Shown in pieces: positions 8,710 to 16,759 of a DNA stretch of 27,609 nt. Below the pieces are notes generated by a model, which was given only the letters and a program-made list of their open reading frames with translations, made no database searches and was not told the origin of the DNA. The stretch lies in the NCBI GenBank assembly GCA_964627255.1, contig CAZVIN010000135.1, positions 1-27,609 on the forward strand, given 5' to 3'. The stretch comes from CALLJL01 sp964627255 (lineage in GTDB: Bacteria; Acidobacteriota; Aminicenantia; Aminicenantales; CALLJL01). Made by a program: the position numbers and the translations under genes. Numbering within the stretch: position 1 is the stretch's first letter; every line of letters begins with the position of its first letter.

Positions 8710-9037
8710 GATAAAATAAGATGGTTCTTTTGGTACTTATGTAGGTAGCATAGAGAATTAAAGGTACCAGAAGGCTCAGAGGGCGCCTTTCGATGGGGAG
8801 TTTTTGAAGAAACTGTCTTGGGTCGTTCTCGTATCATATTGATATTCATCTAATTAGCTTCATGGAGAATAAACTCGGCCGAGGCAAATTCACTAATAGG
8901 TGCATTGAAATATCTTCTTTTTGCGCACGGGAAAGTCGGATAAACCAATAAAAAAGAACTTTAAAACAGATTATGGAATTCGGTTCATTCTCCTTGCGAA
9001 GACTATCTTAGAGCTCCAGAGAACAAGAAAATGTCTT

Positions 9038-9058
9038 TAAAAAGTTAGGGCTGGCCCT
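9038..9058 (-). terminator. Weak intrinsic terminator candidate after the ABC permease
   Basis: On the minus strand, AGGG-CCAG-CCCT (9058-9047) is followed by AACTTTTTA. It lies about 50 nt after the permease stop. The stem is only four to five pairs, so the call is tentative. Confidence 0.3.
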
Positions 9059-9109
9059 TCGCCAAACAACTAAAATTTATAAAATTAATTAGGTCTTAAA
9101 ACCAATTTT

Positions 9110-9895
9110 TTATTCGCCAATCTTGGCCAAAAGCCCCTTTTCTCTTACTACTTTGAAAACATGATGGTAGTAAAGAAAAGCTAAAAGAAGATATAAGCCG
9201 TCGATTAAAAAGCAGAAAACCAAATTTTTGAGAGGAACTTGTCCGTTGACAATCACTGACCTCATCCCTTCAAAGATATAAGAAGAGGGAACAAGTTGGG
9301 CTATTTTTTGGAGCCAACCTGGCAGTATCGAAACCGGATAAAAGACGGCCGAAACTGGTTGAAAAAGAAAGGCCAACCCCCAGGCCAAAACCTCTGCCTG
9401 TTGTCCAAAGCGAAGAATCAGCGAAAGAGTAAAGAGGCCAATCGCCCAACCCATGGCGACAAGGCCTAAAATAAAGCCAAGGAGGGAAAGACCGAGGAGA
9501 AAAAAATTAAAGGAATACAGCAGCCAGGCCAAAAACGACATGATGGCTCCGGCCATAATAACTTTGGCGCAGCTAAAAAGCATCAGAGCCAAGATGTATT
9601 CGCCAGGCTTGAGAGGACTAACAAACAGGTTGAGGAGATTCCTCGCCCAGATATCTTCCAGAAAAGATACCGATATCCCCTGTTGCGAACGAAAAAGAAT
9701 ATCCCACAAGATAAGAGCCCCAAGAAGAAAGGCGACAAAATTCGGTAAGTTTCGACCATATTTCATAAGATAAAGACTAATAAAACCCCAAACTACCAGG
9801 TCCATAAAAGGCCAATAAAAAAGTTCCATCATCCGGCTGAAACTGCGGGGGTAAAGATAAATGTGACGTAAGAAAAGGGCCCAGATTCTATTCAT
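9110..9895 (-). CDS. ABC-2 type transporter permease
   Basis: A 261-residue integral membrane protein with about six hydrophobic segments. It has the layout of ABC-2 permeases: the N-terminus ends in an amphipathic FLRHIYLYPRSFSR segment, a WARNLLNLFVSPLKPGEYI coupling stretch lies near residue 85, and LVPSSYIFEGMR precedes the last membrane span. That last motif is typical of the NodJ/DrrB-like group of exporters for lipids, sugars, drugs or polysaccharides. The substrate is not predictable. It begins 3 bp after the stop of the ATPase gene, so the two form one transporter (2+2). A periplasmic binding protein is absent, which supports export rather than import. Confidence 0.87.
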   Translation of the reverse strand: MNRIWALFLRHIYLYPRSFSRMMELFYWPFMDLVVWGFISLYLMKYGRNLPNFVAFLLGALILWDILFRSQQGISVSFLEDIWARNLLNLFVSPLKPGEYILALMLFSCAKVIMAGAIMSFLAWLLYSFNFFLLGLSLLGFILGLVAMGWAIGLFTLSLILRFGQQAEVLAWGLAFLFQPVSAVFYPVSILPGWLQKIAQLVPSSYIFEGMRSVIVNGQVPLKNLVFCFLIDGLYLLLAFLYYHHVFKVVREKGLLAKIGE

Positions 9896-9898
9896 TTT

Positions 9899-10633
9899 TT
9901 ACCCGGTTTTATCTCGAGCTATCTTCAAGAAGACTTCTTCTAAATCCTCTCCTCTAAATTTAGTTATTATTTCATCCGGAGTGCCAGTGGCGATGATTCG
10001 ACCTTGATGTAAAAAAAGAATGCGGTCCGAAATCTGTTCCATCTCCCGCATGTTATGGGAAGTGTAAAGAATGGAGATCCTCTTTTCCTGTTTAATCCTT
10101 TTAAGTAGGGCACGCGTCTTATCAGCTATATCCGGGTCAAGGCTGGCCGTGGGCTCATCTAGAAAAAGCACCAAGGGGTCGTTGATTAAAGCTTTGGCCA
10201 GGTTGAGCCTGGTAATCTGCCCCGAAGAGAGCGTGCGCACTGGCCGGGAGGCCAGGTCTTCGACCTCAAAAAGAGCCAGGACCTCGCTTATTTTTTTATT
10301 CCTATCTTTAATCCCATAAAGCCAGGCAAATACTTGGAGGCTCTCGCGCACGGTCAACGAATAAGGCAAAGCCACATAGCTCGAAGAAAAATTAACTCGA
10401 GCTAAGATGCGCGACCGATGCTGCTTGAGGTCTAATCCAAAAATTTTGATAATTCCGCTCGTCGGCGCTGTCAGCCCGAGGAGCAGATGAAGAATCGTGG
10501 TTTTGCCCGCACCGTTGGGGCCAAGAATACCGACTATTTCTCCGGGCATAAGGGAGAAGGAGACATCGTTAACCGCTTTGACCGGACCGAATTCCTTGGA
10601 AATATGAGAGACTTCAACTACGGGCGAAAACAT
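9899..10633 (-). CDS. ABC transporter ATP-binding protein (exporter type)
   Basis: A 244-residue nucleotide-binding subunit. Walker A is GPNGAGKTT at residues 38-46. The signature is LSSGQ at 135-139, a small change from LSGGQ. Walker B with the catalytic glutamate is LVLFLDEP (Glu160), the D-loop is SLD, and the switch histidine is in YTSHNM. It powers the adjacent ABC-2 permease at the inner membrane. The ATG has no Shine-Dalgarno. A TTGAAA-17 bp-TATGTT promoter ends only 8 nt upstream of it, so the mRNA may be nearly leaderless. It is divergently arranged from araB with a 130-bp gap. Confidence 0.92.
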   Translation of the reverse strand: MFSPVVEVSHISKEFGPVKAVNDVSFSLMPGEIVGILGPNGAGKTTILHLLLGLTAPTSGIIKIFGLDLKQHRSRILARVNFSSSYVALPYSLTVRESLQVFAWLYGIKDRNKKISEVLALFEVEDLASRPVRTLSSGQITRLNLAKALINDPLVLFLDEPTASLDPDIADKTRALLKRIKQEKRISILYTSHNMREMEQISDRILFLHQGRIIATGTPDEIITKFRGEDLEEVFLKIARDKTG

Positions 10634-10641
10634 AGAGATTA

Positions 10642-10670
10642 AACATAGCGGAAAAAAAGGTCTATTTCAA
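10642..10670 (-). promoter_or_regulatory. Candidate promoter of the ABC transporter operon
   Basis: On the minus strand, TTGAAA (10670-10665) and TATGTT (10647-10642) are separated by 17 bp. The -10 box ends 8 nt before the ATG at 10633, which predicts a start of transcription at or next to the start codon. Confidence 0.4.
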
Positions 10671-10690
10671 ATATTTAATATATTTGGCTC

Positions 10691-10723
10691 TTGCTCTTAT
10701 CAGCCTTTTGGGATAAATATAAT
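10691..10723 (+). promoter_or_regulatory. Candidate promoter of the araB-araD-isomerase operon
   Basis: TTGCTC at 10691-10696, 17 bp, then TAAATA at 10714-10719, overlapping a perfect TATAAT at 10718-10723. The leader to the GTG at 10764 would be about 35 nt and contains the AGGAGAG SD (10751-10757). I see no convincing operator palindrome for an AraR- or AraC-type regulator. Confidence 0.4.
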
Positions 10724-10763
10724 CTTCTCTCTTTAGTAATTTTAAGCGTGAGGAGAGAAAAGA

Positions 10764-12461
10764 GTGAGAGGCGAAAGATACAGTCTCGGCCTTGATTTCG
10801 GGACTAACTCAGTCCGAGCCTTGTTAATATGCTTAGGTGAGGGTGAAGAAGTGGCGACGGCGGTTAAGGAGTATGAATCAGGCGAACAGGGAATTATCCT
10901 CGACCCTTTGGACCCGAACCTGGCTCGCCAGAACCCAGCTGATTACTTAAAAAGCCTGGAGGCCGTCATCCACGAGCTTCTCGGCGAAGCCAAGGAAAAA
11001 AGGCCGCAAATGGATATCCGTCAGATAGTGGGAATTGGCATTGATACCACTGGTTCTACCCCTTTGCCCGTAGACGAAAACGGTGTCCCGCTGGCCTTTT
11101 ATGAGAAATTCAAGAATAACCCTAATGCTCAAGCCTGGTTATGGAAAGACCATACTTCCACCGCGGAGGCTGAGGAAATAACAAGCTTAGCGACCAAAGA
11201 ACACCCCGAATATTTAGCCAAGATTGGTGGCCGTTATTCCTCAGAATGGTTCTTTAGCAAAATTCTCCATTGTCTACGCGTTGACCCGGAAGTTTTCAAG
11301 GCTACTGCCACCTGGGTGGAATGCTGCGATTTTATTCCGGCGGTTTTGACTGGGACAAGCCCTCGCTGGATTAAAAGGAGTCGCTGTGCCGCTGGACACA
11401 AAGCCATGTTTAACGCTCAGTGGGGCGGCCTGCCAGCCAAGGACTTTCTGAGCCGGCTTCATCCCGAACTCGGTGATTTAAGGGACAGGCTTTATGATAC
11501 TACCTTTACCTCCGATATTGCCGCCGGCGACCTCAGCCCGGAATGGGCTAAAAAGCTCGGCCTTCCCTTAGGCATTCCCGTGGCCGTGGGCGCTTTTGAC
11601 GCTCATTTAGGCGCTGTCGGTTCTGGGGTGGCGCCAAGGAAGCTAATTAAAATAATCGGTACTTCTACCTGCGATATTACTGTCTGGCCACTTGATTTCC
11701 CGTTGGCTGACATTCCCGGTCTTTGCGGTATTGTGGAGGGCTCGGTCTTACCCCATTACTACGGTCTTGAGGCCGGGCAATCAGCTGTCGGCGATATTTT
11801 TAACTGGTTTGTAAGCTACATCCAGCCCAAGGGTGAACGCCTCGGTTCCCACGAAGCTTTGACCGAGGCTGCCAGTAAGCTCAAGCCAGGGCAATCGGGT
11901 CTTTTAGCTCTTGATTGGAATAACGGAAACCGGACAATTCTGGTCGACCAGCGTCTGACCGGCCTTCTAATTGGCCAAACTTTACAAACGAAACCCGAAG
12001 AAATCTACCGGGCTTTAATCGAGGCGACCGCCTTCGGCGCGCTGACCATCATTAACCGGTTCGAAGAATTCGGGGTTAAAGTGGAGGAAGTAATAACCTG
12101 CGGCGGGATTGCCGAGAAAAACCCGCTGCTTCTCCAAATCTATGCCGATGTCTTTAACCGCGAGATAAAGATTGCTCGTTCTGCTCAGACCTGCGCCTTA
12201 GGTGCCGCCCTGGCGGGGGCTGTGGCCGCGGGCGTAGATAAAGGCGGGTTCAAAGATTTTGAATCGGGTCAGAGCCGCATCTGCGGAAATAAGCCAACCA
12301 CCTTTAAACCAGACTCAGAAAATCATATCATTTATAATGAGCTTTATCGGCTCTATCGGGAACTCCATGATGCCTTTGGCACAACTCAGTGGCGAGGGTC
12401 CCTTTTTCACGTGATGAAAGACCTGATGGCTCTGGCCGAAAAACAAAGGAAAGACCGGTGA
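10764..12461 (+). CDS. araB: Ribulokinase
   Basis: A 565-residue FGGY-family kinase, almost exactly the length of E. coli AraB (566). It phosphorylates L-ribulose with ATP to L-ribulose-5-phosphate in the cytoplasm. The order of conserved blocks follows AraB specifically rather than glycerol or xylulose kinase: GLDFGTNSVRAL at the N-terminus, GIDTTGSTPLPVD, NPNAQAWLWKDHT, GRYSSEWFFSKILH, CAAGHKAMF, WGGLP, GAFDAHLGAVGSG, IGTSTCDI, GLEAGQSAVGDIF, ATAFGA and CALGAALAG. The start is GTG, six bases after AGGAGAG. Its TGA overlaps the GTG start of araD by 3 bases (GTGA), so kinase and epimerase are translationally coupled. Confidence 0.96.
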   Translation: MRGERYSLGLDFGTNSVRALLICLGEGEEVATAVKEYESGEQGIILDPLDPNLARQNPADYLKSLEAVIHELLGEAKEKRPQMDIRQIVGIGIDTTGSTPLPVDENGVPLAFYEKFKNNPNAQAWLWKDHTSTAEAEEITSLATKEHPEYLAKIGGRYSSEWFFSKILHCLRVDPEVFKATATWVECCDFIPAVLTGTSPRWIKRSRCAAGHKAMFNAQWGGLPAKDFLSRLHPELGDLRDRLYDTTFTSDIAAGDLSPEWAKKLGLPLGIPVAVGAFDAHLGAVGSGVAPRKLIKIIGTSTCDITVWPLDFPLADIPGLCGIVEGSVLPHYYGLEAGQSAVGDIFNWFVSYIQPKGERLGSHEALTEAASKLKPGQSGLLALDWNNGNRTILVDQRLTGLLIGQTLQTKPEEIYRALIEATAFGALTIINRFEEFGVKVEEVITCGGIAEKNPLLLQIYADVFNREIKIARSAQTCALGAALAGAVAAGVDKGGFKDFESGQSRICGNKPTTFKPDSENHIIYNELYRLYRELHDAFGTTQWRGSLFHVMKDLMALAEKQRKDR

Positions 12462-13162
12462 AACTTAAAGAGCTGAGAGAAGAGGTTTGGAAAGCTAATC
12501 TTCAGCTGGCCGAATATCGTTTAGCTACTCTGACCTGGGGAAACGTTAGCGGCCTGGATTCCCAGCAGGCAGTGGTGGCGATTAAGCCCAGCGGCATCGC
12601 CTACGCTGATTTGAGGATAGAAGATATAGTCCTGGTCGACCTGGAAGGCCGGACAATTGACAGCCAGCTACAACCTTCCTCGGACACCCCTACCCATCTT
12701 GAGCTCTATCGCTCCTTTCCCGAAATTCGAGGAGTTTGCCACACTCATAGCCCTTATGCCACCATGTTTGCTCAGGCTGGGCGAGAGATCCCCTGTTTGG
12801 GAACAACCCATGCCGATTATTTTTTTGGACCAGTGCCCATTACCCGGCAGATTACGCCGCCAGAGGTCGCTGAAAATTACGAGAAAAACACGGGAAAAAT
12901 TATTGTGGAAAAGATAAAAGGCACCGAGATTATGGCTAACCCCGGCGTGCTTGTGCCGGGTCATGGTGTCTTTACTTGGGGAGAGTCGGCCCAAAAAGCC
13001 GTGGAGGTCGCCTTGGTCGTCGAAGAAATCGCCCGGATGGCCTTGGGGACATTGCTTCTTAAGCCTGACCAGCCACCGTTGGCCCCAGAATTGCTGACCA
13101 AGCATTACCGCCGCCGCCACGGAAAGGACGCTTATTACGGCCAGAAAAAGAGGAGGTTCTGA
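12458..13162 (+). CDS. araD: L-ribulose-5-phosphate 4-epimerase
   Basis: A 234-residue class II aldolase/epimerase that converts L-ribulose-5-phosphate to D-xylulose-5-phosphate using zinc. With the GTG at 12458 as start, the numbering falls on E. coli AraD: Asp76 in SSDTPTH, metal ligands His95 and His97 in CHTHS, and the third histidine in PGHG at 169 (171 in E. coli). The end has the conserved AYYGQ. The frame is open upstream to 12389, but that extension only overlaps araB. The GTG has an AAAGGA SD (12445-12450) at 7 nt and gives the family length. Its stop shares one base with the ATG of the isomerase gene. Confidence 0.95.
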   Translation: MKLKELREEVWKANLQLAEYRLATLTWGNVSGLDSQQAVVAIKPSGIAYADLRIEDIVLVDLEGRTIDSQLQPSSDTPTHLELYRSFPEIRGVCHTHSPYATMFAQAGREIPCLGTTHADYFFGPVPITRQITPPEVAENYEKNTGKIIVEKIKGTEIMANPGVLVPGHGVFTWGESAQKAVEVALVVEEIARMALGTLLLKPDQPPLAPELLTKHYRRRHGKDAYYGQKKRRF

Positions 13163-14655
13163 TGAATAATCTACCTTCTATCCGTCTTGGTATTGTCGCC
13201 ACCAGCCGGGATTGTTTTCCGGTGGAGCTGGCCCGCAAAAGACGAGCCAACTTGGTCCAAGCCTGTCGTCGAAGAAAAATCCCAGTCCACGAAATCACGA
13301 CCATCGTTGAAAAAGAAAAAGATGTTATCTCCGCCCTAACGGAAATCAGTCGGTCTCGAGTTAACGCTCTGGTTATATTCCTGGGCAACTTTGGCCCGGA
13401 AGGGCCAGAGACTTTGTTAGCTCAAAACTTTAACGGTCCAGTGATGCTCGCCGCGGCGGCTGAAGAGTCTTCACAAGACCTGATTCAAGGACGCGGGGAT
13501 GCCTACTGTGGTCTTTTAAGCGCCTGTTATAACCTCGGTTTAAGACGAGTAAAAGTTTATCTTCCGGATTACCCGGTGGGAACGGCGGAAGAAGTAGCGG
13601 CGATGATCAATGATTTTATTCCGGTAGCTCGAGTTATTTTAGGCGTAAAAAACCTGAAAATTATCACTTTTGGGCCAAGACCTCAGGACTTTTTTACCTG
13701 CCATGCCCCTTTACAACCGCTCTTTGACTTAGGAATTGAAGTCATGGAAAATTCCGAGCTCGACTTATACGACCTTTTCCTTCAATCCAAAGATGCGCCG
13801 GAAATTAAAGAAGTGGCTGCCGCCATGCGAGAAGAATTAAAGGGAACAAAACCTGACCCTCAGCTGCTCCCCAAGTTAGCTCAATACGAAGTTGCGCTGC
13901 GGCGGTTTATTGACCAGAATCGAGGGACGGCCAGTTATGTCGTCTTAGCTAATAAATGCTGGCCGGCCTTTGAACCTTATTTTGGGTTTGTGCCTTGTTA
14001 TGTCAACTCCAGATTAGCGACGGAAGGAATTCCCGTCGCCTGCGAAGTAGATATTTATGGAGCTCTCAGTGAATACATGGCCGCTTGTGCCTCTCAACTG
14101 CCAGTGACTCTCCTGGATATCAATAACACTGTTCCCCGTGACCTCTGGGAGGCAGAAAAAGAAAAAATCGGCGCTTACAAAACCACCGACCTTTTTATGG
14201 GGTTTCATTGTGGTAATACCCCTAACTCCTGCCTGGTAGGAGGAGAACTGCGGTATCAATTGATCATGAATCGACTGCTGGAGGGAGGGCAAAAACCCGA
14301 TGTCACTCGAGGCACCTTGGAAGGACGGATAAAACCCGGCCCCATTACCCTTTTTCGCCTCCAGGCAACCCCTGAAACCTGGCTTCAAGCCTATGTAGCT
14401 GAGGGTGAAGTCCTCGATATCGACCCTAAAACCTTTGGCGGAGTGGGAGTTTTTGCCGTCAAAGAAATGGGACGTTTCTACCGCTACGTCCTGCTTGAAA
14501 AGCAGTTTCCCCACCACACCGCTGTCGCCTTCCAGGCTGTCGGTCGACCACTTTTTGCGGCCTTAAAAGTCCTGGGAATTGACGACATTAGCTTTAACCA
14601 GCCCGCCTCGATGCTTTATCCTTCGGAAAACCCCTTTTCTGGTTACCTTTTTTAA
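13162..14655 (+). CDS. L-fucose/L-arabinose isomerase-superfamily protein, probable arabinose isomerase
   Basis: A 497-residue aldose-ketose isomerase of the FucI/AraA superfamily, resembling FucI-related proteins more than classical AraA. Probable manganese ligands are Glu295 (ACEVDIYG), Asp319 (LLDINN) and one of His451/His452 (PHHTAV). The Glu-Asp distance of 24 equals that of E. coli FucI (Glu337, Asp361). It is the third gene of the arabinose set. The ATG overlaps the araD stop by one base (TGATG), with a perfect AGGAGG (13151-13156) five bases before it. The AraB and AraD functions are clear and no classical AraA is present in the window, so it most simply supplies L-ribulose from L-arabinose. 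L-fucose or D-arabinose isomerisation remains possible. Confidence 0.82.
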   Translation: MNNLPSIRLGIVATSRDCFPVELARKRRANLVQACRRRKIPVHEITTIVEKEKDVISALTEISRSRVNALVIFLGNFGPEGPETLLAQNFNGPVMLAAAAEESSQDLIQGRGDAYCGLLSACYNLGLRRVKVYLPDYPVGTAEEVAAMINDFIPVARVILGVKNLKIITFGPRPQDFFTCHAPLQPLFDLGIEVMENSELDLYDLFLQSKDAPEIKEVAAAMREELKGTKPDPQLLPKLAQYEVALRRFIDQNRGTASYVVLANKCWPAFEPYFGFVPCYVNSRLATEGIPVACEVDIYGALSEYMAACASQLPVTLLDINNTVPRDLWEAEKEKIGAYKTTDLFMGFHCGNTPNSCLVGGELRYQLIMNRLLEGGQKPDVTRGTLEGRIKPGPITLFRLQATPETWLQAYVAEGEVLDIDPKTFGGVGVFAVKEMGRFYRYVLLEKQFPHHTAVAFQAVGRPLFAALKVLGIDDISFNQPASMLYPSENPFSGYLF

Positions 14656-14707
14656 GAGCGAGAAATAACTCTTGACCTAAGCACTAATTAAAAAGGCAAA
14701 AAATAGC

Positions 14708-15652
14708 ATGAATCTCACGCGATCGCGAAAATTCGCCGGTTATCTTGAAGGCTGGTTATCTGTGGTCATCAACACGGCGCTCTTTGGGGCTAAATTACTG
14801 GTTGGCCGGAGTATCGGCTCCGTGGCCATGGTGGCCGATGCCTGGCATACCCTTTCTGACTCCTTTACCTCTATCCTGGTCATCCTGGGTTTTTGGTTTT
14901 CCGCCCGGCCAGCCGACGACCGCCACAACTTTGGCCATGGTCGAGCTGAAGCTATTGGCTCCATCATTATCGGCACGCTTCTGGCTGTCGTCGGGGTCAA
15001 TTTTTTTAAAGATTCTCTCCACCGGCTTATCCATCATCAGGCCACTTCTTTTTCCCGCCTGGCTATTTTAATCTTTTTTTTGGCCGCCATCCTGAAGGAG
15101 GGCTTAGCTTTTTTCTCGTTCTATCTGGGGAAAAAGATAAATTCAGCTTCCTTAGTGGCTGATGCCTGGCATCATCGCAGCGATTCCATTGCTTCGGCCT
15201 TGATTGTTGTGGCCGCGACTTTTGGTAATAAATTTTGGTGGATGGATGGAGTTCTTGGCCTGGGGATAAGCGGCCTAATTCTCTTTGCTGCGGTCAGCAT
15301 CCTCCGTCGTTCTGTTAGCTACCTTTTAGGCGAGTCTCCCTCTTCAAGCCTTGAAGCCAGGATAAAAGAAACAATTCTGGAAGCCGATAATCGGTTAAGG
15401 TCCGTACACCATCTGCACCTCCATGAATATGGCGAGCACCGAGAGCTCACCGTTCATGTTCGTCTTCCGGCAGAAATGAATTTAGACGAGGCTCATGCCA
15501 TCGCCTCCCAAGTAGAAAAAAATCTTAAGGAAAAGCTGGATTTAGAATCGACCATCCACTTAGAGCCAGGCCATTCTCTGGCTGACGGGACGCAAGAAAA
15601 AAAGGGCCAAGAAGAAAAAGAACCAAAGGCCAAGAATGATCAAGAAGATTAG
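14708..15652 (+). CDS. Cation diffusion facilitator (CDF) metal exporter
   Basis: A 314-residue inner-membrane proton-coupled exporter of divalent metals. About six hydrophobic segments are followed by a cytoplasmic metal-sensing domain (about residues 210-290, with HHLHLHEYGEH). The transport site has HxxxD in both halves: His47/Asp51 in DAWHTLSD and His155/Asp159 in DAWHHRSD. This is the pattern of CDF proteins carrying zinc, iron or cobalt, rather than the DxxxD of manganese exporters. The last 25 residues are lysine- and glutamate-rich and probably disordered. It lies 52 bp after the isomerase and could be read through from the ara promoter. A functional link to arabinose use is not evident. 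The SD is weak (AAGG). Confidence 0.9.
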   Translation: MNLTRSRKFAGYLEGWLSVVINTALFGAKLLVGRSIGSVAMVADAWHTLSDSFTSILVILGFWFSARPADDRHNFGHGRAEAIGSIIIGTLLAVVGVNFFKDSLHRLIHHQATSFSRLAILIFFLAAILKEGLAFFSFYLGKKINSASLVADAWHHRSDSIASALIVVAATFGNKFWWMDGVLGLGISGLILFAAVSILRRSVSYLLGESPSSSLEARIKETILEADNRLRSVHHLHLHEYGEHRELTVHVRLPAEMNLDEAHAIASQVEKNLKEKLDLESTIHLEPGHSLADGTQEKKGQEEKEPKAKNDQED

Positions 15653-15704
15653 AGAGAAAAAGAAGGAAAGGCCGCTGATAATCAATCAATTCTGAGGTTG
15701 CCCA

Positions 15705-16751
15705 TCAGAGCAAAATCGGCGGTTCCTTGGGTAAGGTGCCTCGATAAAGACTGAGGGCGTAATGGTCAGTCATTCCCGCCACAAAATCAGCCACCCGCCG
15801 CTCCAATGAATCTTCTTTTGGGTATGGCTTAACGTAAGGGTCGGGTTGTTTTAAAATCATCGCAAAGAGTTCGACCAAAATTCGCTTTGCTTTCTCAATT
15901 TCGCCCCGGACGTAGGGGCTGGTATAAACCCGGTCATAAAGGAAATCCCGCAGCTTAATCACGGCCGCCATCATTTCTGAACTCATGGCAATTCTTTCCA
16001 GGTCGCAGGCTAAGGATTCGCGCACCACATCCATGACCATCCGGTCTATTCTCGTCGCCGGCCAGCGACCGAGGAGTTTAACCAGCTCAGCCGGAATATC
16101 CTTTTCCCTAAGAACTCCAGCCCGGAGGGCGTCATCAATATCATGGTTAACATAAGCAATGACGTCGCTTATCCGCACTATCTGGCCTTCAAGAGTTAGC
16201 GGCATGTCGCCCTTTCGCCGGGAGAGAATTTCCCCTCTTCCCTTGGAATGCTTAAGAATACCGTCCCTAACTTCGAAAGTCAGGTTTAAGCCTTTTCCTT
16301 CGTATTCCAGTTTATCTACAACGCGCAGACTTTGTTCATAATGACTAAAACCGCCCTCCACCAGTTCAGCTAAGGTTTCCTCGCCCGCGTGGCCAAAGGG
16401 GGTATGACCAAGGTCGTGCCCCAAAGCAATGGCTTCGGTTAAATCTTCGTTGAGCCTTAGAGCGCGAGCAATAGTCCGGGCTATCTGAGAAACCTCGAGG
16501 GTATGGGTAAGACGGGTTCGGTAGTGGTCGCCAAAGGGGGCCAAAAAAACTTGAGTCTTGTGTTTCAGACGGCGAAAAGATTTGCAATGAATGATGCGGT
16601 CGCGGTCTCGCTGAAAGGCAGTACGAAGAGGGTGGAGCGCTTCGGGCCGCAGGCGGCCCCGGCTGGCGGAACTGAGGCAGGCGCGAGGATGAAGCGTTTG
16701 TTTTTCAATTTCTTCTATCTTCTCCCGGATATGAAGCTCAGGTCTTTCCAT
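15705..16751 (-). CDS. dgt: dGTPase-like HD-domain triphosphohydrolase
   Basis: A 348-residue protein of the deoxyguanosinetriphosphate triphosphohydrolase-like (type 2) family, which hydrolyses dNTPs to deoxynucleoside and tripolyphosphate and controls dNTP pools. The HD domain is intact: His83 in RLTHTLEV, His112-Asp113 in GHDLGHTPFGH, and a later ISDVIAYVNHDIDD segment supplying the final aspartate. CKSFRRLKHKTQVF, the conserved N-terminal block, begins at residue 56. It follows the 3-hydroxyacyl-CoA dehydrogenase gene by 8 bp and is probably cotranscribed with it. It converges on the CDF gene with only 52 bp between stops, where I see no terminator hairpin. Confidence 0.93.
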   Translation of the reverse strand: MERPELHIREKIEEIEKQTLHPRACLSSASRGRLRPEALHPLRTAFQRDRDRIIHCKSFRRLKHKTQVFLAPFGDHYRTRLTHTLEVSQIARTIARALRLNEDLTEAIALGHDLGHTPFGHAGEETLAELVEGGFSHYEQSLRVVDKLEYEGKGLNLTFEVRDGILKHSKGRGEILSRRKGDMPLTLEGQIVRISDVIAYVNHDIDDALRAGVLREKDIPAELVKLLGRWPATRIDRMVMDVVRESLACDLERIAMSSEMMAAVIKLRDFLYDRVYTSPYVRGEIEKAKRILVELFAMILKQPDPYVKPYPKEDSLERRVADFVAGMTDHYALSLYRGTLPKEPPILL

Positions 16752-16759
16752 CTTGGCGA

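Larger units (their letters stand above)
8493..9109. other. 617-bp spacer without a convincing gene
   Basis: It holds the transketolase promoter (8530-8558), a partial copy of the interspersed repeat (about 8590-8709) and a weak terminator candidate for the ABC permease (9038-9058). An 83-codon minus-strand frame at 8598-8849 has no SD, and its end runs through the repeat, so I do not call it a gene. I see nothing recognisable in 8850-9037. Confidence 0.6.

Noticed and set aside
8598..8849. 83-codon minus-strand reading frame
   Set aside because: No Shine-Dalgarno, low-complexity basic composition, no recognisable family, and its end lies in the interspersed repeat.
12389..12457. N-terminal extension of AraD from ATG 12389
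   Set aside because: It only overlaps araB. GTG at 12458 has an SD and reproduces E. coli AraD numbering of the catalytic residues.
14014..14517. 167-codon minus-strand frame antisense to the isomerase gene
   Set aside because: Shadow of a well-supported coding gene with conserved metal ligands; no SD and no family features.
14656..14707. TTGACC before the CDF gene as a -35 box
   Set aside because: No acceptable -10 box at 16-18 bp; the gene may be read from the ara operon.
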